Of a stretch of DNA of 64,000 nt, positions 56,095-64,000 are shown in pieces (the first letter of the stretch is position 1; each line of letters opens with the position of its first letter). The position numbers were made by a program, and so were the translations under genes. The notes under the pieces were generated by a model. The model was not told the origin of the DNA and did no database searches. It saw nothing but the letters and a program-made list of their open reading frames with translations. This DNA comes from Diploptera punctata (Eukaryota > Arthropoda > Insecta > Blattodea > Blaberidae): assembly GCA_030220185.1 (NCBI GenBank), contig JASPKZ010009672.1, positions 1 to 64,000 on the forward strand. The letters are read 5' to 3'.

Positions 56095-56745
56095 AATTGG
56101 TTAATCACTTGTAATGTAATTACATAGTGTTAATGCTGCAGTAATTTTTTATTAATCTGTTTAATCATTTGTAATGTAATCACACAGTTAATGCAGCAGT
56201 AATTTTTTTATTAATCTGTTTAATCACTTGTAATGTAATTTTTTATTAATCTGTTTAATCATTTATAATGTAATCACATAGTTTTAATTCAGCAGTAATT
56301 TTTTTATTAATCTGTTTAATCACTTGTAATGTAATTTTTTATTAATCTGTTTAATCATTTATAATGTAATCACATAGTTTTAATTCAGCAGTAATTTTTT
56401 ATTAATCTGTTTAATCATTAATCACATAGTGTTAATTCAGCAGTAATTTTTTTATTAATCTGTTTAATCACTTGTAATGTAATTTTTATTAATCTGTTTA
56501 ATCATTTGTAATGTAATCACATAGTTTTAATTCAGCAGTAATTTTTTTATTAATCTGTCCAATCACTTGTAATGTAATCACATAGATTTAATGCAGCAGT
56601 AATATTTTTATTAATCTGTTTAATCACTTGTAATGTAATCACATAGTGTTAATTCAGCAGTAATTTTTTTTATTAATCTGTTTAATCAGTAGTTTGTAAT
56701 CACATAGTGTTAATGCTGCAGTAATTTTTTATTAATAATAATTAC
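56095..56745 (+). repeat. Minisatellite, copy B, about 12 units
   Basis: Roughly twelve units built from TTTTTTATTAATCTGTTTAA, TCACTTGTAATGTAATCACA and TAGTTTTAATTCAGCAGTAA, with alternating short (about 33) and long (about 60-75) forms, indicating a higher-order unit of about 93-110 bases. Confidence 0.85.
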
Positions 56746-56886
56746 ATTATTATTGATACTAATAACACATTTTCTAGATATATTTATTCTCATTTTTATA
56801 GTGCTAAATGGGGATCATAATCCTAAATGTTATTTACTAGGCCTACCTGTAATTCAGAACTATATTGCTGCTTATTATTGCATGAA

Positions 56887-56887
<1 letters not shown>

Positions 56888-56930
<43 letters not shown>
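56888..56930. repeat. (TA)n microsatellite
   Basis: About 21 uninterrupted AT units; only about six at the equivalent point of duplication A (near 18272), so it expanded here. Confidence 0.9.
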
Positions 56931-57082
56931 TGTCAAGCTTATCACTGCAGAGGATTCAGATGGAATTCCTTTTTTTAAACACTACAGATGTTTACACAAA
57001 AATTTCCAAATTCCTTTTATTTGCTGCACCACAATTCACTGTATTTTCACAAATAATTTGCTGCTAATAAAGGCTGTGACCC

Positions 57083-57185
57083 CCTAGACTGGCCAAATGG
57101 TCATCTACCTCTGTGATTAACATATGTGGATGTGAGGCCAGCAGTTGCTAATAGGCCTTCTAGGCATGTCATACCATGGAGTTTT
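57083..57185 (+). repeat. SINE-D, 3' fragment
   Basis: CATCTACCTCTGTGATTAAC and GGCCTTCTAGGCATGTC match the 3' half of 39912-40262. Confidence 0.75.
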
Positions 57186-57593
57186 TTAAAGACTCTTGGT
57201 TCACATTTATTTATTGCCCTGTTCTTTCTACTCATTGTCGGTTTCACTTTGATAATTTTCTTGTCGCTTGAGACAGCTTCAATGGTCCATTATTCGGACA
57301 CAACTGCAATTGGCTGGTTCTATCCTCACATCCTCGTATGTATGCATTGGTCAGAACCATCTGGAAGCCAGTCTAGACATTTCTAGAGCCGAAGTCTCGA
57401 GAACCAAACCTTCTGGAATGGAGGGATAGACTCATGTAGAAAGTTCTCTGTGGGCTTTCAAATTCGTGATTCAACAGCTCATAAATACTTATCTACCAGA
57501 CATGGCAAGACCTGTCTTTCGCCACTGCCCACAAAATTCAAAAGCCTGTCCAACAGTATGTCATAATGCTGAATAATTTTATTATTACTATTT

Positions 57594-58200
57594 TCAGTCT
57601 GTTTTTCATCTTACCCAATATTAATGTTGATTTGTTCTTGAACATGTTTCGATTAAATCATAATCATCTTCAGCATCTTGCCCAGACTGGTTACATTTAT
57701 GTTGTACACCCTGGACGTTGTTGATAGCTCCATCTTGTGGTTGGCCAAAGAACCTCCAAACAAGGTCACACTCAGTCGGTATTTCAAAATTCATAACTCT
57801 GTTCTTGTTCTTCTGAATATAGATTTTTTCCCAAATAGTCAGCTCTTTTGTATTTAAAATACAAAAGAGCTGACTATTTGGGAAAAAATCTATATTCAGA
57901 AGAACAAAAACAGAGTTATGAATTTTGAAATACTACAGAGCTGACTATTTGGGAAAAAATCTATATTCAGAAGAACAAAAACAGAGTTATGAATTTTGAA
58001 ATACCGACTGAGCGTGACCTTGCTTGGAGGTTCATTGGCCAACCACAAGATGGAGCTGATATCAACAACATCCAGGGTGTACAACATAAATGTAACCAGT
58101 CTGGACAAGATGCTGAAGATGATTATGATTTAATCAAAACATGTTCAAGAACAAATCAACATTAATAGTGAGGTAAGATGAAAAACAGACGAAAATAACT
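57594..58200. repeat. Large foldback with a repeated inner arm
   Basis: The left arm from TCTGTTTTTCATCTTACC through AACATGTTTCGATTAAATCA, TGTTGTACACCCTGGACG and ATTTTTTCCCAAATAGTCAG pairs with the right arm to AAGATGAAAAACAGA. The inner part of the right arm (GAGCTGACTATTTGGGAAAA to TTATGAATTTTGAAATAC) is present twice, at about 57857-57940 and 57939-58007. Absent from duplication A. Confidence 0.85.
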
Positions 58201-58224
58201 TAATTAAAATAACCTCAAAATATC

Positions 58225-58517
58225 ACGCCGTAGCATAGTGGTTAAGGCACTGTGCTACAAGCCGGAAGGTCGAGGGTTCGAGTCCCGGGGAGGTCAGGAT
58301 TTTTAAACTGACCCAAACCTTCTGGCGGCACTATGGCCCCTGGGGTCGACTCAGCCTCTAACTGAAATGAGTACCAGACGCTTGTTCTGGGGTAAAGGCG
58401 GCCGTCACGCAGGGCTGACATCAATTGCCGATTGTCAAGAAAAAGTGGGAGCCTTAACCTCCTACTACCCCAAGGGCCTCCTGAGGCCTGTAGTGGGATC
58501 ACTTTACCTTTTACCTT
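58225..58517 (+). repeat. SINE-B with 13-bp target duplication
   Basis: Head CGCCGTAGCATAGTGGTTAA, B box GGTTCGAGTCCCGG, body and tail ACTTTACCTTTTACCTT. AACCTCAAAATAT is present at 58212-58224 and 58518-58530. Confidence 0.9.
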
Positions 58518-59279
58518 AACCTCAAAATATTACTTCCTAAAATAAAAATATTTATTATTACTAATTATACACTAATTGAGGAGATTTTACAAAGTGCAAT
58601 AAGCCCACATCCGATGACAAATTTGTTTTAAGCTGATTTCTATACCTAGGTGTGGGTTACATCATTCTATGTCTGTAATTTGTTGCATATTACGTTGTTA
58701 ACCTATCTAAATCAAGCAATATTTTGTGGATATGCTCCTTGGCTTTGATAATACACAAATAATACTAAACAAATTTTGTTCTTTCTGTTTTTTATGACAA
58801 TCATCAAGTTAGTAGTTATATTTTATAATCATTTACTCAAATAGCATTTGCATGTATAATTTGAATTCATATTTGAATGACTTTGATTTTACAACAGGGC
58901 AATTTTTTTTCTCAAATTAGAATAATATAAACTCCTGAAGTGTAAGATCTGCATGTGCTAAGTTTGTGTTTTTAAAAATAAGAAAGAAAGTATGAAGGTT
59001 GGAGAACATTCAAAAGGCATAAGGAAGAAACTGAAGAGCATAACTAAAAGAAGATGAGAACAAGAAGAAAGATAAAATATAACTTTAATTTTCTTATTAT
59101 GTTCAGCAAAGGCACAGCAGGTAAACTGTTAGTTATAGGGCTACTATATAGTTTGTATTCTTACAACACAATTCTAAGAAAAAAAGGTAAAATATAACTT
59201 TAGATAGATAGGTAATCATCGGTTGGTTAATGTATTTAACATCATCCGAATATAACTTTAATTTTCTTATTATGTTTAG
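58518..59279. other. Duplicated non-coding sequence with a local duplication
   Basis: Matches 18790-19610 of duplication A. TAACTTTAATTTTCTTATTA and TGTTTAG/TGTTCAGCAAAGG occur near 59078 and again near 59252 and 59596, so a piece of about 200 bp was duplicated here before the SINE at 59280 inserted. Confidence 0.5.
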
Positions 59280-59593
59280 GGGGCACGCCGTAGTGTAGTG
59301 GTTAAGGCACTGAGCTACAAGCCGGAGGGTCGAGGGTTCAAGTCCCGTTGGGGGTCAGGATTTTTAAATTGACCCAAACCCTCTGGCGGCACTATGGCCC
59401 TGGGGTTGACTCAGCCTCTAACGGAAATGAGTACCGGACGCTTGTTCTGGAGGGTAAAGGCGGCCGTCACGCAGGGCTGACAACCCGGCTGACATAAAGT
59501 GCCGATTGTCTAGAAAAAGTGTGAGCCTTAACCTCCTCTACCCCAGGGGCCTCCCGAGGCCTGTTGTGGGATCACTTTACTTTTACTTTACTT
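59280..59593 (+). repeat. SINE-B with 13-bp target duplication
   Basis: Head CACGCCGTAGTGTAGTGGTT, B box GGTTCAAGTCCCG, complete body, tail ACTTTACTTTTACTTTAC. TTATTATGTTTAG is at 59267-59279 and 59594-59606. Confidence 0.9.
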
Positions 59594-60066
59594 TTATTAT
59601 GTTTAGTAAAGGCACAGCAGGTAAAAGTATTAAGTATGGGGCTACTATGTAGTTCCTATTGTTACAACAATATTGTTTAAAATATGTAGTTGAACATCCT
59701 GACATGCTAGAGTTTCAGTCTCCTTGTAGGCACAAAGAGAGATTTATATGCTAGTCCATCCTTGGCTCTCACCTCAGTAGGATTGGAAAGCTGATCTATA
59801 ACCATGTGAGTAAACTGCGAAAGATTGAATTTGTATCAGTGATGTCTGTGTCAGCTCCCAAAAGATGTCTCAGAAAAGGAGAGAAGTTGAACTTTATAGT
59901 GAATCAATAGATTCATCAGTATTTTTAGCTCTTTTTAGCATTGGTGCTACAAGACTAAGCAGTATAGCTGCTTCACTAGGCTATTGGCAATGAACTTCAT
60001 ATTCAAATTAAATACTAAAGAAAGTAATTACTCCAGAAAAATTATTCTATGCTAGTTCATTCATTA
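59594..60066. other. End of duplication B and spacer
   Basis: Similarity to duplication A fades near 59800. No gene after it. Confidence 0.4.
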
Positions 60067-60680
60067 GGCTCGAATCTATGAATGTATTAGACCGTAAAAG
60101 TCGTTCTCTGCCTGTACTCTGCTGAGAAAGTTGCATCCAAATACGTTTTTGCGTACTCAAAAATATGTTCATGCGATAATAATTGTTGAAATTCCTAAGC
60201 TACCTGGCGAGGTGACTTAGCAGAGAAACGAATCGTGAGCAACCCGATGGGAAACGATGGTAACCGATGTAGTTTGAAACCTTGCCGCGTACCTTGCTGC
60301 TTTATCCAAGATGTCGGACCTTGAAGGCTTCGATCATGTTTTCGGTATACGCGGAGAAGAGGAATTTGATAGAATCTACCAAAGAATTCAACTGGAAGAT
60401 CAGGAGAATCGGCGTAATATTGCGCGACGCAGACGTCGTCGTATACGGTATTATTTGCGGGACGCAAGCGTAAATGCGTTCCTCTAGCAGACGAAAATAA
60501 CGGAAGTGGTTTTATCGCTGAGAATCTGGGCAATTTCTTGCCAATATTACGAAAACGACGACTTTCATGCATGACCAGTTAGTGGATAGCTAATTCGTTC
60601 TTTGCACTTGCTCGCGGTGAGTCAGCTCACCAGTGATTGGAAGTAATTTGAGTAGAGACTAATATATTTGCATGCGGCCC
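60067..60680 (+). mobile_element. Short TIR element, family D, copy 3
   Basis: Starts GGCTCGAATCTATGAATG and ends GCATGCGGCCC. A 10-base insertion (CCTGTACTCT) lies after TTCTCTG. Contains the micro-ORF. The right flank differs from other copies because LINE sequence follows directly. Confidence 0.75.
60311..60487 (+). CDS. Arg-rich micro-ORF of family D element, copy 3
   Basis: 58 codons: MSDLEGFDHVFGIRGEEEFD, IYQRIQLEDQENRRNIARRR, then RRRIRYYLRDASVNAFL and TAG. Relative to copies 1 and 4 there are several substitutions, but no frame change other than one in-frame codon. Probably the first exon of a Harbinger-like transposase; that is inference. Confidence 0.45.
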   Translation: MSDLEGFDHVFGIRGEEEFDRIYQRIQLEDQENRRNIARRRRRRIRYYLRDASVNAFL

Positions 60681-60704
60681 TGCTTTTTTATAAACATACT
60701 CTAA

Positions 60705-60885
60705 TCACCTGTTTCTTCATTCTCTCTTTGGTCCTAGAATTTTCCTAAGAACTCTATTCCTTAATACTCAATCTTTTCTCCTCCCTTAAAATAATCATTG
60801 TTTCGCATCCATATAATGTAACTGGAAGAATAACAGTTTTATATATTTTATAAAACTTATTGTGGGAATTAACACGAGGCTTTCA
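60705..60885 (-). pseudogene. RTE-like LINE fragment
   Basis: The minus strand reads YKTVILPVTLYGCETM, matching LPVILYGCETWTLT of the LINE at 39060; a stop and frameshift follow. Confidence 0.7.
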
Positions 60886-60904
60886 AATTAATATAACTAA
60901 AATG

Positions 60905-61125
60905 AGTCATACATTATGTCACCTCACACACTCCGTGTTCACAGCACAGGATCTCGGTTTGAGAACAGTCGATCCTATTTTCAGCCATATTTTGAGCAGT
61001 TTAGAATAGAAGATGATGGCGAAGGCAAAAACTGAAAAGTCGAAAATGTGGATGAAGATAGGAATGACTGTTACTGAAAACTGCGGTCTGGTGCTGTGAA
61101 GGGACATGGAGTGTATGAGGTGAAA
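60905..61125. repeat. Foldback with GTATGAGGTGAAAT motif
   Basis: TCACCTCACACACTCC, TTCACAGCAC and ATCTCGGTTTGAGAACAGTC on the left pair imperfectly with GACTGTTACTGAAAACTGC, GTGCTGTGAAGGG and GGAGTGTATGAGGTGA on the right. Confidence 0.7.
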
Positions 61126-61339
61126 TGGTGTACTACTTACTCATTTAAATTTTTACTAGTTTTCATATATGTTTAATGTTTTATGAGAGAAATTGTGATG
61201 AAAAGAGTCCCTGTAATTTAAAAACATCACTAATAACTAGGGGCAACTATTGAAGGAGGGTCAAATGGTAATGTCCCCCCCCCCCAACATTCATATTTAC
61301 TAAATTAATTAATTTAAGAACTATATTTTTAATATTCAA

Positions 61340-61560
61340 CAATAGCCAGAGAGTTAAACATCGTACCTATATCTGAATACCTCCAAGAATATAGAAACAA
61401 TTGGCTAGCCCATATTCAGCGCATGGATCGTCACAGAATACCAAAACAAATTCTTCACTACATTCCTCGAGGCAGAAGATCTGTGGGTCGACCTTTTCGG
61501 AGATGGCGGGAGACCGTAACGGGCCACTGGGCCTAATACTTGAAAGGACGATGATGGTGA
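61340..61560 (+). pseudogene. RTE-like LINE 3' end
   Basis: The plus strand reads EYLQEYRNNWLAHIQRMDRH, RIPKQILHYIPRGRRSVGRP and FRRWRETVTGHWA before a stop and GATGATGGTGAT, the same C-terminal pattern as the other RTE tails. Confidence 0.8.
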
Positions 61561-62005
61561 TATTTTTAACTTCTATTTGTGGTCTTTGCTTAAAATTTAT
61601 GTAATTTCTTTGTTATTAATGTTACGTCATGATACCTAATCCATGGTTAAACATAACCAATGCGATGCTCTTATATAGGCCTATGTGTATGGAATTATGG
61701 AGAACATTGAGAACTCAAGCATAGTTTATATAGACTGATGCGTGAGCATGTTTGCCACGGTAACACTTGCTCATTGACTCATAGTGCCAGCAAAGATCGC
61801 TATGATGCGACTGAATGTGAAGGTTATATATTTGCATTTTGTTGGCAATTCTGATAATATTCAAACATAACATATAAGCATTAGGCCTACTTGTTTTTAA
61901 AATACGGACAACAGTGAATTAACACCAATATTGTCGGTTTGTGAGTAATTTTATTATTTACCATTTATTATTTAATTAATTTTAAATTTACAATTAAGTT
62001 ACAGT
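61561..62005. other. No gene seen
   Basis: AT-rich spacer. Confidence 0.35.
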
Positions 62006-62130
62006 GGCGGAGCGTTAGCACTGTTAGCCCGGCTAACACTTTCAAAAGTTAGAATTAAACTCTTTGGTATTTAATTAAAACGAAACATAATACCGGAACG
62101 AGATACAACAATGCATTGATAGTAATCTTA

Positions 62131-62687
62131 GGGTCGTATTTATGAACGCATTAGACCGTAAAAGTCGTTCTCTGCTGAGAAAGTTGCACCCAAAGACTTT
62201 TTGCGTACTCAAAAGTCTGTTCATGCGATAATAATTGTCGAAATTCCTAAGCTACCTGGTGAGGTGACTTTGCAGAGAACGAATCGCGAGCAACCCAATG
62301 GTAACCGATGTACTTTGAAACCTTGCTGCTTTATCCAAGATGTCGGACCTTGAAGATTTCGATCATTTTTTCGGTATACGCGGAGAAGAGAAATTTGATA
62401 GAGTCTACCAAAGAATTCAACTGGAAGAACAGGAGAATCGGCGTAACATCGCGCGACGCAGACGTCGTATACGGTTTTATTTGCGGGACGCAAGCGTAAA
62501 TGCATTCCTCTAGCAGACGAAAATAACGGAAGTGGTTTTATCGCTGAGAATTCTGGGCAATTTCTTGCCAATATTACGAAAAAAAACTACTTTCATGCAT
62601 GATCAGTCAGCGACTCGCTAATTTGATCTTTGCACGTGCTTACGGAAAACTCAGCTCACCAGGGACTAATGTATTTGCATGCGGCCC
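62131..62687 (+). mobile_element. Short TIR element, family D, copy 4
   Basis: Tips GGGTCGTATTTATGAACGCA and GCATGCGGCCC, flanks TTA and TAA. Micro-ORF kept. Confidence 0.8.
62340..62513 (+). CDS. Arg-rich micro-ORF of family D element, copy 4
   Basis: 57 codons: MSDLEDFDHFFGIRGEEKFD, RVYQRIQLEEQENRRNIARR, then RRRIRFYLRDASVNAFL and TAG. One Arg codon fewer than copy 3, otherwise the same length and stop. Confidence 0.45.
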   Translation: MSDLEDFDHFFGIRGEEKFDRVYQRIQLEEQENRRNIARRRRRIRFYLRDASVNAFL

Positions 62688-63288
62688 TAAATGTTATAAA
62701 CATAGTAACTTAATAATATATATTGTATGCGTTTCGTATGTACTGTAGCATTCCAATACAATACCATGTGCTTCAACGTTTTAAATGCCCACACTGTTAG
62801 CCGATTTCCTGAGGCTATCATGGAAGATGACTTTATGAGAGTATGTTGCGCAGGCGCATTCAAGCTCATCGCTAGTACATCCTATTGCATTTCAAGCTGA
62901 GCACAATGCTATTCTGTAACTGCCCTGTTCGCACTCTAGAAACAGCTACAGCGAGGTTTCAGTTGCTCCGAGTAAGTCCTATGTAAATGTAGTGCTTCCG
63001 AACGTATCAAATACAATAATTAAACCACTAAATAACTATTATCATGGGAGATGAATGTGCATGAGTTACTGAAGACTTGTTAAGTCATCACTTTTCCTGC
63101 CGAAGCTTTGTAGAAAAGAAAAAAGTTATAAACCAACTCCTTATTTAAACATCATTATAAGTCAAAAAACAGAAGTGCTACGAACGGGTATATGCGTTGG
63201 CAAAGAAAATGCTTGCCGTGCTATGGGTGTGTATATCCATTCTCAACTTCAAACGCCTGCTAGTTATATAATACGTATTGCATGCTGC

Positions 63289-63291
<3 letters not shown>

Positions 63292-63334
<43 letters not shown>
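63292..63334. repeat. (TA)n microsatellite after LINE 3' end
   Basis: About 21 AT units directly beyond the 3' end of the minus-strand LINE; simple-repeat tails are usual for several LINE clades. Confidence 0.85.
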
Positions 63335-63337
<3 letters not shown>

Positions 63338-63404
63338 CACAATGTGTACACTAATATTATATACATGGTTTTACCATTTTGCTATTAATTCGTGAATTGT
63401 TTTA

Positions 63405-64000
63405 GTTCTGTTTTCGCACTTCGCTAAGTGATACTTTGGGCACGGTTTGCTACAGAGTTTACAGATGCAGGCCTCCTCGGGTTCATGGTAACTTTGTTTA
63501 TGACATATTTTCCCATGGAAGCCGTGAGCGGCGAAGCGTGTGTATAAGTGGCGAAGTCGAAAATTTGGTCCTTTTCATTCGTCTGTGTTTAACGCTTCCG
63601 TTTCCGTGATTTCGTTCGGAATCTCTCTGGCTTTTCTGTCTCTCCTCGATTGCTGTTTTGTATGCCTGCGTTTCTGGTAGATAGAAGTGTTTTCGGATGT
63701 CTTCTATGAAGTAGGACTCCTTTGCTATATGTAGGCATAGCTATGTCTTGTGAATTTTGAAATTGAAAGAGCCCGCTTTAGGAATCTCGCTTTTATGCTT
63801 TCAAGTTTCATGAAATTTTTGACTGTGAAATATGTCCATATTAGCTGGATTCCATAAGTGGCAGCCGGCATAACTTTGAGTTTGAATAATGCTATTGCAG
63901 TTGGTAGGGATAGGTTTCGTAACTTTGGAATGTCTTAAATGGCTTTTGTGGCAGCTGTAGCACGCTCTTGTATATGCATCGAGAAAACTGTTCCGGTGGT
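63405..64000 (-). pseudogene. LINE, RT C-terminus with CCHC tail, cut by window edge
   Basis: The minus strand, with frame changes, reads SLPTAIALFKLKVMPAATYG, IQLIWTYFTVKNFMKLESIK, ARFLKRALSISKF, AKESYFIEDIRKHFYLPETQ, then FAAHGFHGKICHK and HEPEEACICKLCSKPCPKYH with a C-x2-C-x7-H-x3-C zinc knuckle. This is the C-terminal part of a non-LTR retrotransposon ORF2 of a group different from the RTE-like ones here. At least two frameshifts near 63745 and 63600. The 5' part lies beyond the right edge. Confidence 0.8.

Larger units (their letters stand above)
41004..59800 (+). repeat. Segmental duplication, copy B
   Basis: Counterpart of 3627-19810, same order and orientation. It is longer because of insertions downstream of gene B (47096-49540, 49640-50395, 51672-52556, 57594-58200, SINEs) and an expanded minisatellite, while its ankyrin intron is much shorter. 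Confidence 0.85.
62006..63190 (+). repeat. Repeat E, copy 2, containing a family D element
   Basis: Matches 47096-48345 on both sides of the family D element (GTTAGCACTGTTAGCCCGGC left, CCCACACTGTTAGCC and GACTTGTTAAGTCAT right). GTTAGC near both ends may be part of an inverted end (GTTAGCACTGTTAGCC against GGCTAACACT). Confidence 0.7.

Noticed and set aside
56753..57087. Two ORFs rich in Ile-Tyr
   Set aside because: Generated by translation of the (TA)n microsatellite.

Overview
The window is eukaryotic, AT-rich and very repeat-dense, and reads as an insect genome. There are no bacterial-style operons, tRNA-derived SINEs are everywhere, and mariner/Tc1, Tigger/pogo, piggyBac, hAT-like and RTE-type elements are all present as decayed copies. 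The repeat content (several SINE families, RTE-like LINEs, a CCHC-tailed LINE) suggests a polyneopteran such as a cockroach. That placement is inference from recognised repeat types; no host gene here identifies the species.

The only substantial host genes are two paralogous ankyrin-repeat genes in the same orientation. Each lies in one copy of an old, diverged segmental duplication: copy A about 3.6-19.8 kb, copy B about 41.0-59.8 kb. Gene B (exons 44001-44111 and 44651-47074) is intact and encodes about 844 residues, nearly all ankyrin repeats. Gene A (exons 5346-5450 and 10292-12326) has the same two-exon structure, but exon 2 carries two one-base deletions in A-rich runs, so it is a recent pseudogene or carries assembly errors. 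The short first exon was found by comparing the two copies: in both it lies between a consensus acceptor and GTAAGT, and it joins exon 2 in phase 0. The intron is 4.84 kb in A and 0.54 kb in B; the difference is mostly transposon insertion. Gene B has about nine tandem 99-nt ankyrin units where gene A has four.

Layout: 0-3.6 kb holds a SINE and a Tigger-like element with a hAT-like element nested in it. 3.6-19.8 kb is duplication A: gene A, then a mariner relic, a minisatellite and several foldbacks. 19.8-41 kb is a spacer with a 442-bp triplicated unit, RTE LINE fragments, several foldbacks, a second Tigger-like element, a piggyBac-like element bounded by TTAA and a longer RTE relic at 37.1-39.5 kb. 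41-59.8 kb is duplication B: gene B, the same mariner relic, an expanded minisatellite and SINEs. 59.8-64 kb holds short TIR elements with an arginine-rich micro-ORF, LINE tails and the 3' end of a CCHC-type LINE that runs off the right edge.

The least expected signals are: the shared antisense coding-like block just upstream of both ankyrin genes; the repeat-number change between the paralogues and their regular Cys-x3-Cys pattern; a set of foldback elements sharing a TATGAGGTRAG-like motif, two of them flanked by 9-13 bp duplications; and the in-frame micro-ORF kept in three of four copies of a short TIR element. Boundaries of old repeats are approximate, and family names rest on motif recognition, not on a database search.
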